From Phascolarctos cinereus (taxonomy: Eukaryota > Chordata > Mammalia > Diprotodontia > Phascolarctidae), in NCBI RefSeq assembly GCF_002099425.1, contig NW_018343984.1, positions 18,649,501 through 18,713,500 of the forward strand: a stretch of DNA of 64,000 bases. Reading direction: 5' to 3'. Below are positions 52,324 to 63,450 of the stretch, in pieces. Each line of letters opens with the position of its first letter. The stretch's first letter is position 1. The notes under the pieces are model-generated. The model saw only the letters and a list, made by a program, of their open reading frames with translations, was not told the DNA's origin and searched no databases. Made by a program: the position numbers and the translations under genes.

Positions 52324-52510
52324 TGAAAGGTACTTTTTTTTTTAAACATAAGTGTAATCCTTTACATTTATTTCTATAAAATGTCATCATATTCAATTTG
52401 ATCCATCATTTTAGTCTGTTAAATCCTGACTCTGCTGTCCAACATGGATTCTGTAGTGGGTGAATTTGATCAGCCTGCTATCCATGCCTTTATTTGAGTC
52501 ATTATTTAAA

Positions 52511-52844
52511 CTTTCTTAGCCTTAGTTGGGCTATAGATCATCCAAAGTCCTTCTAGTTCTGAATCTATAATCCTGTGAAAACTGAAGACAAGACATGAAT
52601 ACGTCACTATCATGCAAGAGGCTCATGGAGTGAGGGGCCTTCGCCCGTTGGTGTTAGCACAGACTAGCGACAGACTTGCTTTCCTGGACAGTAATCTACC
52701 TGCTGTCTACCGCATCTGCTCTTTGGGTGCAGCTGTTCACCCAACTCCCTATCCACTTAGATAAACGGTCATCCAGTTCATATCCATCTCGTCCAGAAGA
52801 ATAGTGTGAAAACAGCTGTTCTAAGCCTTCTTATCCTTCCTTAA
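52511..52844. other. No feature recognised
   Basis: Possibly decayed CR1 at the left edge; otherwise single copy. Confidence 0.3.
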
Positions 52845-53640
52845 GCCTTGCACAGTACCCAGCACCTTTTAACTTCCCCTGCTGAGGACTTCTCCACATA
52901 CTTCACTCAAAAAAATCCAGGCTGTTCCCTGAGAGATCCCTTTTCTCTCTTCCTCCTTATCTCCTGTCACTCAGACATCCGCCTTAGTATCTCCTCCTTT
53001 ACTCTGGCTTGGATGAAGAGGCAGGCCTCCTTGGAAAGGCCAACACTTCCATGTTCACCTTTGAACCCAGATCATCTCATCAGATTGCCCTCATTAGCAT
53101 CCTTACTGTTTCTTTTATTTTCATTATTTCCCTATTGGCTCCTTCCTTGCTGTCTACAAATATATCCTGTTCTCCACTTTCTTTAAACAGTACCCCCACT
53201 TGACCTCACCATCTCTTTAAGCTTGTTTTTTCTCTTTTTTGTTCTTCTGTCTCAGCATTTTTTTTGGTTCTACCTGAGCTATTTTACTCCCCAGAGAGGC
53301 CACGCTTCACTGATGCTTCCTCATGCCCTTTCTTTTTGTCAATTCTCATATTCATTTTCTTGGCTCTTCCATCAGAGATCATATTTCTAGTCTTGTAAAT
53401 GTCAGATCTTCCTTTATATCTCTTTTTATAACTCTAACCAACTCTGGAAGTTCCTGACATATGTACGTTCTCTCTTCTAAAGACTGCTGCTGAAGTCTTG
53501 TTCTGTCCTTTTGGAGAATTCTCCTGTAGCATTTTTTCATTGTCTGTTTTGCTTATGTGGTTCTTTCACTTTTCTGTTTTCTCTGAGAGGCTTTTTCTTT
53601 CCTCTCCCCTTTCTTCTTCATTGTTCTTTTATGTAATTTT
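52845..53640 (+). mobile_element. L2 ORF2 (upstream part), sense
   Basis: gaggcaggcctccttggaaa, ggccaacacttccatgttc, ttggctccttccttgctg, agtacccccacttgacctca: these match L2 ORF2 text upstream of the usual 3' fragments. Similarity fades after 53250. Confidence 0.6.
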
Positions 53641-53734
53641 TATATAATTATATTTTTTATATAATTACATTTGTCAAATTTGAGGCATCACTGGGGAACT
53701 GGACTTAGTCATGGCCACTCTCTTTGCCTGTGTG

Positions 53735-53950
53735 AACAGACATTTAGACCTGGCAGGGACCTGAGAGGCTGTTGAGACCAACCCCTTCATTTTATACACG
53801 AGGAAACTGAAAGATAAGGTCAATTAAGTGACTTGCCCAGGGTCACAGAGCCAGCAAGTGTCTCATGGTCAGGAGTTGAACTCAGGTCTTCCTGACTTGA
53901 GGCCAGCAATGCATTCACTATGCCATCTAACAGTCTGCAGAATTTTCAGA
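53735..53950 (-). mobile_element. MIR/THER-type SINE, antisense
   Basis: tttagacctggcagggacct, gaccaaccccttcattttat, acgaggaaactgaaag, gacttgcccagggtcacag, gaactcaggtcttcctgac. Confidence 0.8.
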
Positions 53951-55222
53951 CATGAGAGCCTCCCTTAGCCCTTTGCTCTCTAGATATCATGCTGTACTAT
54001 ACCTGTCTTTCCTCTCCTTTCTCACAAATTCTGAAATGTAGTGGTCACTAATTCCCAAAATTTATAGCCTTCCTTCCTAGAAATCAGCTCCTCCTTGTTG
54101 GTGAGAATCAGAACCCAAATGGATGGTCCTTTTGCTGGTTTCTTTACAATTACAATTAATGCAAGTTAAGAAATTAACTGCTTTGCTTTGGGCAAAGAGT
54201 AGACTCTAGCAGCTATCTGGATAATTGTAGTTTTCTAGCACGACTATATTATGACTCTGTAAGACTTGTGATTTGTTTCCCTGAACTTCTCATCAACATT
54301 ATTTCCTCCTTATGTCTAGGAAGCTCTCATGACAGTACCGTTTATATTTCTGCCTCCATTGACTTTCACCCAAATACTCTCTACTATTCTTCTTTGCTCT
54401 GGTTTCTGAATTCCTTTATATGTATATTTTCTTAAAGTACGGTATTACTAAATCAATACTCCAAGCCCCTCATTTTTTTAAACCTACATTCTCCTTTTGA
54501 ATAAGTTATACCCTTTTGGGGCCATCTTTCAGCCAAGAGGCATGTCCTGTTAATACCTATGAGGTCAAATAGTTCATCTTGTTTAATACTCATACTTTGT
54601 GCATTTTTATTTAACATAAGAGGCCTTGAGTTTTATCAGTGGTTTCTTTCTTGGCTTTCCTTTCTTCAGTGAATTTCTGAGAAACTCTATGGATACTGTT
54701 CTTATCTTGTGGCTCTTTTCTTTGGTATCTAGGATGGCAGATTTATGTGAACAGTTTTCTCTCTTCTCCTTCCTTTTCTGTTTGAAGTTCTTCCCTTTTC
54801 TACCTGCACGTAGTATTCCTAAAAGGCTACCATGTCCTGGTCCCTTGGAAGAATTTCTAAAATGCATACAGATAGGCAGGTGAGTAAGGGAATTAATCAG
54901 AGGAGGAAACTACGAAACGAGTGAGAGTGTTTGTGGTCAATAAGCTTTCTCTACAATAGAAAATGATGCTGTTGGATGCCTTGTCATTTGTTGCTGTCCC
55001 TTCTCCTCTGTGTAAGTCCTACAGCCCTAACTTTGGAATTGTGGGAAACCCCAAGGCTTTGTTTTGGAACCAGAAGAGCCTTGGTTTAGCTTGATTTCAC
55101 TCGCGAGGAAGCTCCTTTGCTCCTTTATCAGAGGTATGTATTGATCATTTAGATCTAAATGTCAAAATGCCATGTTTCCATTAATATCACTTTTCAAAGA
55201 GCCACATCTGGGACAAACCAGG
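53951..55222. other. Possible CR1 antisense, then single copy
   Basis: 54070-54130 (aaatcagctcctccttgttg, gtgagaatcagaacccaaat) and 54510-54600 recall the 5' part of CR1/L3 copies read antisense. The remainder shows nothing nameable. Two overlapping frames near 54607-54883 on opposite strands are not recognisable. Confidence 0.35.
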
Positions 55223-55272
55223 CTTTCAAATCATTGTCGTAAGGAGACTTTCAAATCATTGTTGTAAGGAGA
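55223..55272. repeat. Tandem duplication of 25 bp
   Basis: ctttcaaatcattgtcgtaa plus ggaga, then the same 25 bases with one C-to-T change. Confidence 0.95.
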
Positions 55273-55284
55273 CGATGCCGTGTA

Positions 55285-55450
55285 CGGAAAGAACATTGGA
55301 CATGGGAGTCTGCCATTTATTACCAGTGTGACTTTGGGTAATTTCCTTAACCTTTTTGTGCCTCAGTTTTCTTATCTATGAAAAGGGAATGTTTGATTAG
55401 GTGATCTCTAAGCTACCTTCTACCTCTTTAAGTTCTATGATTCCAAACCA
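55285..55450 (+). mobile_element. MIR, sense
   Basis: gaaagaacattggacatggg, accagtgtgactttggg, tgtgcctcagttttcttatc, taggtgatctctaagctacc. Confidence 0.8.
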
Positions 55451-55647
55451 AGCAATAATAATAATATCTAATGTAATATAATAATATCATATGTTTTAGT
55501 ATTTCCAGTGGAAATTTTCTTCGCTTGAAGGCAAAGAATTGTCCTCAATGGTTTCTACTGGTTTTTAACATTGACTTAAATCTAGTAACAACATTAAATA
55601 TGTTGTTTGTGAAAGCCAGTATGGCTTTTTTTGTTGTTGTTGTTGTC
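55451..55647. other. No feature recognised
   Basis: AATAAT-rich start, then single-copy text. Confidence 0.3.
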
Positions 55648-55715
55648 GCTCTAATGCATGGTACAATGCCTGGCAAGTATTAAGCATTTAACACATGCTT
55701 GTTGACTGACTGATT
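55648..55715 (+). mobile_element. L2 3' tip, sense
   Basis: ctctaatgcatggtacaatg, cctggcaagtattaagcatt, acatgcttgttgactgactg. Confidence 0.6.
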
Positions 55716-55950
55716 AATTGTAGTGGAAAAACATAGGATATGGAGTTAGACCTACGTTCAAATTTTGCATCAGAAAATATCTTAGTTGCGTGATCTTGGG
55801 CAAATAATTTGACCTCTCTCAACTATAGTTTCTTTATTTGTAAAATGGGAATGACAATACTTTAATTCTCTACTTCATAGGGTTCTGTGAGCAAAATGCT
55901 TTGTAAACCAGAAGTGCTAAATAAATGGGTTATAATGCAATGATGATAAT
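55716..55950 (+). mobile_element. SINE D/MIR, sense
   Basis: aacataggatatggagttag, ttgcgtgatcttgggcaaa, tttgtaaaatgggaatgac, catagggttctgtgagc, gtgctaaataaatgggtta. A (GATAAT/GATGAT)n tail follows to 55965. Confidence 0.75.
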
Positions 55951-56053
55951 GATGATGATGATTTTCATGACTGTAGTTCATTTTTCTGAGAAGCGTAGAC
56001 CATACATTTTGTGGAACCTCAGTGGACTTCTAGCCCTGTACATTAATCTAGGT

Positions 56054-56246
56054 CAATAATTTTCAAACTGTGGTCTGGGGATGAGGTCCTTTCAAGGGGT
56101 CAATTTCATAATGATGCTAAAATGTTTTGATTTCTGTATAATGCTGTTTACTGCTATAACCCACATTTACAAAAAAGCTCTTGGGTTTCTCCGTACTCTT
56201 TAGGCATGTAAAAGGATCCTGAGACCAAAAAGTTTGAGAACCACTG
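56054..56246. mobile_element. hAT-Charlie-type MITE (MER5/MER58-like)
   Basis: The left end caataattttcaaactgtgg and the right end aaagtttgagaaccactg form imperfect terminal inverted repeats of the Charlie type. The flanking 8-mers atctaggt and acctagac share the tctag core expected of hAT TSDs. 193 bp, no coding capacity. Confidence 0.75.
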
Positions 56247-56279
56247 ACCTAGACAATCAGTCCAAATCTCCAATCATAT

Positions 56280-57160
56280 ACTAAGATCCCCACTAGATTA
56301 TAAATCTGTAAATTAATCTAGCAGAGCATTTCAAATTATAAATCACAGGCAAATAGATAAGCAAGAATGACCATAAATTGGGTTAATTACTGTAGCTCAA
56401 GTTTTAGCTCATCAGTTCTTAATTTCAACTTTCAAAGGCTACACAAACCAATTTTGTACTCTTAGATTAAAATGAGCAGCCTTTATTCTTTAATCAGTTC
56501 ACCCAGGATCCAGCTGCCTAATGTAACATTCCTTTGAAGTTTAGAGAGATCTAACATAATTGAAGAAATGTCGAACTACTTGACTCTTTTTTTAATATAA
56601 AGGAATTAAACATTAATCAGGCTTGCGCATCTCAATTAAGCCAATTAAAATTATCACAGAACGTACTGCATATAGCAATAGGTAGCTTTAGTGTTTGAAT
56701 ACATTATCAACTCTTACCTAATGCTTTCTTCTTTAATGTGTTTGTAACCCAAGGAGTTAATGTAGACCTGGAAGGGGTCACTGTTTAATGTGGTCTGATT
56801 TCTTTGTCCTGATTACCTGGCAAAAAGTATTTCCAGGGACACTTTGGATGGTGCATATGCCAGAGTTGATTTTCTATCATCCTGCCAAAAAGGCATTTCC
56901 ATAATTGTGGGGAATGCCTGGTTCCTTAATACAAATAGCCCATTAAATATTTAATTCACTTCCCTAACAACTGGGAAACACAGCTTGGTCTTACAGGCTG
57001 GAGTATATACACAAAGTCCATATAATTACTAATAATTTGTAACAAGTGTTAATTGATAAACAGCTCCCTCTGGTAGCTTAATTAAAGCTGTAGGATAGCT
57101 AGGCGATTTACAACTGGGATTGATCTCAATTAGTCAACAAAATCTGTGTAGTCTGTTCAA
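56280..57160. promoter_or_regulatory. Candidate developmental enhancer / conserved element
   Basis: About 880 bp free of repeats with dense homeodomain-type cores (taattaatct-like, ggttaattac, caattaagccaattaaaatt, cattaatcagg, gcttaattaaagc, atctcaattag), plus ccataaattg and aacaattgg-like words. No open frame of note. The texture is that of deeply conserved non-coding DNA near developmental transcription factor genes; this is inference, and no alignment was possible. Confidence 0.45.
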
Positions 57161-58039
57161 AGAAGAATAAGGAAATTTAGCCTAGTGAGGCTTTGGGGAT
57201 TTTGTCTTGCCTTCACTGTTTCTTTTTTCTTAAAGAAGAGAAATAAAATCAAAAGTACATTAACGTCATCTGAAGCATTCTCCCATCTGTAAATGGTATG
57301 GGCCACACTCTCTGGTAATTGTTCTGCTGAGGGTCTACTGAACACCAGGCATTTTCTCTGCTTATACCCAGGGACGTCAATTGTAGAATAGCAGCCCTGA
57401 GGGTACCCCAAAATAGGAAAAACACATTTTGAAATGTCAAGGACCTAAAAAAAAAACTTGAAGAATCTGTTTGCAAACTGAAATTAAAAAAACTCCAAAA
57501 CAACAACTTTGCCTTTATTCAAAGATATCCCAGGAAAATCACATTAGGGAATCTTCAATGATGTGGCAGCATAGGGATCTCATAAAAGCCACTTGACTGC
57601 TTCAGTATTCATGATTCTTTTTATGCTGTATAGTCAGAGTCTAATCTAAGAGTAGTTAGAATGATCCCTGTGGAATAAAACTGGCAGAAATGTCATCTGG
57701 GCTCCTCAAAATCACATGCTGGCTCAAACAGCTACAGAAACACACATTAATCTGTTTGCAATTAAGTCTCAGATGTGGGCTATCCACAATTGTTACTCTA
57801 AACAAGTGGGGAGGCTGGCTCTTCCAGGTTCTCCTGCAGTTTAAGATCTCTTTATATGTTAGAAAACCCACCAGAGTTCAAATACTATATTTACTTTTCA
57901 GCAGCCTAAAAGCTGGGCATAGCAATGTTACCTGATAGATCTCAAGTTCTGTGGTAATGCCCATGCTTATGGCAATTTTGGTGCTTGCCTAGTATTACGC
58001 TAACAGGTCTTAGCTTTAAGTCAGATTTTTAAGTTGGTC
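57161..58039. other. Single-copy DNA
   Basis: No repeat signature. Overlapping frames of 71-85 codons on both strands (57157-57935) are of chance length. Confidence 0.3.
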
Positions 58040-58135
58040 TTTACTTTTGTCTTTGAAATCCCAGTGCTTGGGCAAGTAGTAAGCACTTAATAATACTTTT
58101 TCATTTGTTCATTCATTCTTTCATTCATTCTTTAA
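58040..58135 (+). mobile_element. L2 3' tip with (TTCA)n
   Basis: aaatcccagtgcttgggcaa, gtagtaagcacttaataata, then TCATTCATTCTT repeats. Confidence 0.65.
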
Positions 58136-58439
58136 TTTATTCACTAACTAGAGAAGGAAATACTTTGCCAAGTAAATTGATGCAGATTCAGTCAGTTCCT
58201 ATAAAAATTCAGAAGTGTTATGGTTGTTTAATTTATTTTGACTAAACTGGAACCAATTCTTGATTTCCTCTACCTACTCCTTTTTTCCCCATCTAAAAGT
58301 TGGGGCAAACTGTGAGCATAGTAAACTGGGGCCCTTTTACAGAGAGGTGAAGTGCTCTTGAAGAGACCAGGTCACCTGTTAGTCCTTGAAGATGTGGTTG
58401 CTGACTGGTGGATTTTTCTGTGTTCAAATGAGGGTGCCT
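58136..58439. other. No feature recognised
   Basis: Single-copy text. Confidence 0.3.
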
Positions 58440-58660
58440 TGAAGCTACAGGAAGAGAACAAAATGTAAAGTCAGCAGACCTTTGGCTTTGGGGACCGCTT
58501 ACTGGATGACCCCAAGCCGATCAATTCACTGCTGTTGGCTTCAGTTTTCTTATCTGTAAAATGGGAGTACTACTACTTAAACTATCAACCTCATTATCAC
58601 GTGAAATAATGTACATGAAAGCATGTAAAATGATACATGTATATGTGTTTGCATGTGTAC
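58440..58660 (+). mobile_element. SINE D/MIR, sense
   Basis: acctttggctttggggaccg, tcaattcactgctgttggc, ttcagttttcttatctgtaa, aaatgggagtactactac. Diverged; tail replaced by TATACA-rich text. Confidence 0.55.
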
Positions 58661-58664
58661 ATAT

Positions 58665-58855
58665 ACACATACCCACACAGGAAATTCCCTCTACCAATAC
58701 AGGTTAGCATCTTCTCTGCACCTTCTAAACATAGAAATCACTGAGAGTTCAGATAGCTTATTAACAAACATCACATAGCCAGTCAGTGTCAGAGACTGGA
58801 CTTGAACCCACATCAATTCTCTATCAATGATGTGGTGCTGCCTTTCAAACTAGAT
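58665..58855 (-). mobile_element. SINE E, antisense, copy 1 of a pair
   Basis: ggaaattccctctaccaata, caggttagcatcttctctgc, acatagccagtcagtgtc, gagactggacttgaaccc. Confidence 0.65.
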
Positions 58856-58864
58856 TGATGATAG

Positions 58865-59095
58865 AGAGATAGCATCTGTGATTTCATTAGTATATGGAAT
58901 TCCCAGGTAAGAAGACTCCCTTCATCAATGTACGTTAATAGTTTCTCTGCAACTTAGTGACCTAGAACATTTAGTTTTAGGGTCTAGAACACTTGAGGGT
59001 CAAGTGACTTGCCCAAAGGCATGGAGACAATATGGATTAGGGGCAAGACTTGAACCTAGATCTTTCTGGCTCTCTATCCACTGTGCTAAGCCATC
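58865..59095 (-). mobile_element. SINE E, antisense, copy 2 of a pair
   Basis: atctgtgatttcattagtat, ggaattcccaggtaag, ttaatagtttctctgcaac, caagtgacttgcccaaagg, gacttgaacctagatc, tctatccactgtgctaag. Nearly complete. Confidence 0.75.
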
Positions 59096-60229
59096 TCTAT
59101 TCTTTGTCTCTTTCTTTCCTCTCTCTGTCCCCTTCTCTGTCTCTCCCTCTACCCTCTATATCTATACACTATATATGTGAGATATTTATTGTTGTTATTG
59201 AGTCTATGTGGAGATCAGTGTTGACCCTAACAAATTATGAAGTTGGCAATGTTTGTCTTAGGCGCCACCTCCCCCTTCCATCCCCAGAACGTTTTTTTCT
59301 CCCAGGTCCTGGCACAGTCCTTTGCTGCCCCAAATTTGTTTCTGACATTCTTTCCTGTGCTGAAACTTACCAGGGCCAAAGGTAGTGGTTAGTTAATCTT
59401 ATCTCATTCATACCAGTATAAGAGAAGGCCAGAAGGTCTCATATACATTTTAATTAGATTTATATAGGGATATCATCTCAACTTTTTTTTTTGGGTTCAA
59501 CCCATTAGCAGTGCTACTGATATGTAGGAAGGGAGATAACTGTGGATCTATGGAATTTATTGTCTAGGCCAGGGGCTTGCAAAATTGGGGTTGGCATTCC
59601 CTGGGGGAATGTTGCCTGATTCCAAAGGAAATGTGGCCTGACCCCAAAGAGGTGTGTGATCAGCTAGTCAGAGGGTGGGAAGATAGGCTGAACCTTATCT
59701 TTCATGACATAGCTAGTCTGTCTTGTCTCCAACACAACCTCACCTACCCCTGTCCCACATACCTCCCCCAGGCAGTCCCTTCCCTCTGCAGCATAAAGCT
59801 AAGCTACCAACCTCCCTGTTTCTGAGCTAGCTATTGGTCTGTCAGAGCAGTTACAACCATTCTATCTTTGCACCCACTACGGCAGCTGTTCAGATGCCAT
59901 TGGGAACATTCTGCCTCCTGCCCCTCAGCTCATCTTGTAGCCGTGTCAGGTTCATGCCTTCCTCCACAGAGTGGGCTTTGTGTTTTGGGACAGTGACCAG
60001 TGAGTAAGAGCCCTGCCTCCCCACCTTTTTTTTTTGGGGTGGACAGAGTGAGCTGTCCAGGGTGAGCAGGCATGATGGGTTATGACTGAGTCCAGATCCT
60101 GTTCCTTTTTGTTCTCCCTAAAGTCATTCCTCTTCCAAACTTCCCTGTCACTGTTGAGGATGCCACCATTCTTCTCATGACTCAGGTTCAAGCCTCAGTG
60201 ACATCTGGTTTACACTCTTCCTTTCAACT
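59096..60229. other. No gene; pyrimidine-rich start, then single copy
   Basis: 59098-59160 is a TCTC-rich tract. 59565-60225 is GC-richer but has no repeat or protein signature I can name. Frames of 79-111 codons here are low-complexity or featureless. Confidence 0.3.
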
Positions 60230-61315
60230 CTATCTCCTGACATCATCTTTCATCCCTTTAATACTCATTTTGGTTACCTTTCTGCTACCAATAGTTCTTA
60301 ATCTCTGCTCATCTGCTGTGGCTTCCATCTCCACTTTACTTTAGTCACATAATTGGGTATTAACACCTTAGACCTTGTCACCTACCTCTCACCACCTTGT
60401 TTTTCCCGTACATGCTCTTGGACTCTTCCATAGCCTTCATCCCCCCATCCCAACCCAGTCAGTTACTAAGCCCTATCAATTCTCCTTTCCCAATATCTCT
60501 TGCATCCAACTCTTATTTTCTGTTCCCAATGCCACAACCTGAGTTTGGGTTGTTATTGCTTTTCATCTGGATTACTGTAGTAGTCTCCTATCTGTTCTTC
60601 TTGTCTCCATTTTCTACCCACTTGAACCCATCCTTTCTAGCTGTCACAATGGTCTTCTTACTACTCAGCTGAGGTCAATCACATCATTCCCACTGGCTGC
60701 TCAATTAACTACCGGCTTTTTATTCTGGAAGTCGAAGTTTTCTATTTCATGGCTCTAACCACTTTTCCAGCCTTATCTCAGGCTTCATACATCCCCCCTT
60801 CCATTTTTTATAGATTATTCAGCATTCTTTGATTTCATTCTATTTTGTCCTGGCTATTCTTCCCCCCCCCCTTTTTATTTCTTCTATTTTTCTTTTCTTT
60901 TGCACATGCTGTTCCCTTATGCATTGTTCTGACCTGGTTCATTTTCTCTTCTCTCTCTACAGTGTTTGGCAAAAGGCCTTTCCCATTGTTCCCTCTGTCT
61001 CCCTCCCGTGCTAGCGTCTTTTCTTTGGGATTACCTCCGATTTGTCTTGCTACTGGAATTTGATGACTAGAGGAGAGAGTGAGGCTGACGGCTTCGCACA
61101 GTTCTGCTCCAGTCATATCCAATTTACACAAGTCAAGACATAGCCCTTGTGATATCATAACAAAAACAACAACAACCTCCCATTTACACTGTATGTATCT
61201 TGTATGTAAGTAATTTGAATGTAGTTTTCTCTGTTTTTTCTTTTCTTTGTATCTTGAACAGTTAATGTAGTTCCTGGTACATAGTAAACCTTCAATAAAT
61301 ACTTGTTGATCTCAT
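60230..61315 (+). mobile_element. L2 ORF2 C-terminus and 3' UTR, split by SINE C
   Basis: tttcatctggattactgtag, tagtctcctatctgttc, tcaatcacatcattcccac, tgcacatgctgttccctt, ggcctttcccattgttcc; after the SINE atttacactgtatgtatctt, gtacatagtaaaccttcaat. Confidence 0.7.
61044..61174 (+). mobile_element. SINE C with 11-bp TSD
   Basis: ggaatttgatgactagagg, agagagtgaggctgacggc, ttcgcacagttctgctcc, aatttacacaagtcaag, gtgatatcataac, aacaacaac. The TSD acctccgattt (61033-61043) matches acctcccattt (61175-61185) at 10 of 11. Confidence 0.88.
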
Positions 61316-62495
61316 CAGTTTCTTTCATCTCTGTAGATGACTCTCAGATCTCAGTATTGAAACTACATTTTCTCCCGAGCTCCAGTCCTACATCACCAAC
61401 TACCTCCTGGACATGGAGGATAGTGGAGAGAAGTTCTGACGCTGGAGAAAGATTCATTCAAATTCCACTTCTGGTAGCTATTACTGATGTGACCTTGGGC
61501 AAGTAACAGCCTCCTTGGGTTTCAATTTCCTCATCTGTTAAATGAAGAAGTTAAACTACGTGACCTCTAAGGTTCTTTCCAGCTGTCTATATTTTTATGA
61601 TTCTATGATTGGATTTGATCTCCATGTTGATATCTCATAAATGTCTCACACTCAAGATATCAAAAAATGGAAATAATTACTTTCTCCTCAAATCCCAAAT
61701 TCCTAACTTCCCATTTCTTTTAAGAGCACCTTTATACATTTATTCAACCAGGTCCACAATCTAAGACATCCTTGACCCTTCACTTTCTCTCCCTCCCTTG
61801 TTAAACCTGTGACCAAGTCTTGTCAGTTCTACCCCCTTATCTCTCACACAGTCCCTTCTCACCACTCATATAAATGCTGCTCTAGCTAAGGATATAATCA
61901 CATCTTCTCTAGATTACTGCCATGGTTTTGCTGCTTTAAGTCTCTTCTCCTTGCAATCCATCCTCCCCGTAGCTTCCAAAATAGTCTTTCTTAAGCATTG
62001 TTTTGACTATGCTATTCACGGGCTCAAGAATTTTCAGTGGCCCCCTATTGCCTCTGGAATAAAATACAAGGCCTTCACCTTGGCATTCAGAGCCCTTCAC
62101 AGTTTGGCTCCAGTCTACCTTTCTAGCTTTATTTCGTATTACTCCTCTTCATATGCTCTACATTCCAGCCCAAACAATGTGCTCATTGTTCCCCAAACCC
62201 AGCATTCTGCCTCCCATTTGTGTGCACTCCCTCTTCACCTCTGTCTCTTCATATCTCTAGATTCCTTTAAGGTCCATCGATTGCATGTACTGCCTTTTAT
62301 GGGGAGCCTTTTCTGATCCCCCTTCTCTAAGTGCTTTCCCCTTCTCAAATTTTGTGTCTACATGATGTATACCTCAGTAGAATGTAAGGTCCAGAAGGGG
62401 AGGGACTGTTTTCTATTTTGCCTTTGAATCCTCAGCACTAAGATGACATCTTGCACACAGGAGGTGATCAATAAAACTTACTGAATTGGAGTAGA
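61316..62495 (+). mobile_element. L2 ORF2 and 3' UTR, longest copy, split by MIR
   Basis: gatgactctcagatctcagt, catcaccaactacctcctgg; after the MIR gtgaccaagtcttgtcagtt, tctctagattactgcc, gtggccccctattgcctctg. The frame from 61951 gives LHSLAPVYLSSFISYYSSS and NVLIVPQTQ, the L2/CR1-clade ORF2 C-terminus. Ends with tcaataaaacttactgaatt. Confidence 0.85.
61415..61620 (+). mobile_element. MIR, sense, inside L2
   Basis: ctgacgctggagaaagattc, gatgtgaccttgggcaag, gtttcaatttcctcatctgt, aaatgaagaagttaaac, gacctctaaggttctttcc. Confidence 0.8.
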
Positions 62496-62514
62496 AGCCC
62501 ATCTCAATCTGTTG

Positions 62515-62600
62515 GAGTCCTTTGTTTTCCTTTAAGGGCTAGCCCAAGTGCTGCTTCTTCCACCACTCCTTTTCCTATCTCTTCATTTAGATTTAATCAT
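62515..62600 (+). mobile_element. L2 3' UTR fragment
   Basis: tttgttttcctttaagggct, agcccaagtgctgcttcttc. Confidence 0.45.
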
Positions 62601-62810
62601 CCAAATTCAAGTTTTCCTTCTGAAACATATGATCTGTGGGACCCTGGGCAAGTCATTTCACTTTTCTGTGCTCTACACATTTCTTTAAGACAATTTCAAT
62701 TGCAGAAGGAGGTGCTGACTTGCATTGGTAGAAGAGATTTCCTCACTTGGAAATTCCTTATGCTAGTAAAATCTTAGGGTCAAGGATAGATACAGGACCC
62801 ATGATGTCAG
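62601..62810 (+). mobile_element. SINE E, sense
   Basis: gtgggaccctgggcaagtca, gcagaaggaggtgctgactt, gcattggtagaagagatttc, aaattccttatgctagtaaa. Confidence 0.75.
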
Positions 62811-63330
62811 TGCCTTCCTGGCACATAATTAAGACCTCCTTAGTGTTTTGGAACTGAATTCTATTCAATTCATTGCCTGATTACCTGTAGTGAGACTGTG
62901 GGAGTAGACTGGGAAGGGGCATTTTGGTGTTGCAGAAGTGACTGTGTGCTGGGGCCTTCTACTGTTCCTGGGCAATGGAATAGATCTAGGATTCTGTGAC
63001 TTTCTGGGAAATCCCTTTTCTCAGCTAGTCCAGGGAAAACTCAGAGCTGTCTCTGTTTTATTGGTTAACTGATGAGACACAGGGAGAAAATAGACCAAAT
63101 ACATGGTATAGATGACTCTGGGGCCTATAGGAACTTCATCAGTGCCAACTTTGCATGAACTGGGTACTTCCTCTTTTAGCCAAAAGCCTATACTTTTTGT
63201 GATAAAAGTAATAGATAGGGCCATTTTTCCTGTTACTCCAGAAAACTGCCTCTCTTGTTTATTGTAACCTCAGGTTACCAAATATGTCTCAAATAAGATA
63301 ATTCACCCCCCCACTTGCCTCATTGGCTAT
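62811..63330. other. No feature recognised
   Basis: Single-copy sequence, no coding signal. Confidence 0.3.
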
Positions 63331-63372
63331 ATACATGAATAATACATGCATACATACATATATGTATATGTA

Positions 63373-63426
<54 letters not shown>

Positions 63427-63450
63427 ATCTATCTATATCTATCTATCTGA
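63331..63450. repeat. (TATC)n microsatellite with TACA/TATG lead-in
   Basis: TACATACATATATG text to 63372, then TATC/ATCT repeats, nearly pure over about 63374-63424, followed by imperfect units. Confidence 0.97.

Larger units (their letters stand above)
51130..52510 (-). mobile_element. CR1/L3, antisense, split by three SINEs
   Basis: ggtttgaagacctcagatg; after the first SINE agcagccctttccatttttg, gatagttctaatgttaaag, gtggtgcccagagttgaaca; after the others taatcctttacatttatttc, cctgactctgctgtccaac, ctatccatgcctttatttga. All collinear with CR1 antisense. Confidence 0.75.

Noticed and set aside
55223-55272. CRISPR-like repetition
   Set aside because: Only two directly adjacent units with no spacers, in vertebrate DNA.
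59050-59385. 111-codon frame with serine/leucine-rich start
   Set aside because: Begins in a TCTC tract within an antisense SINE; low complexity and no homology.
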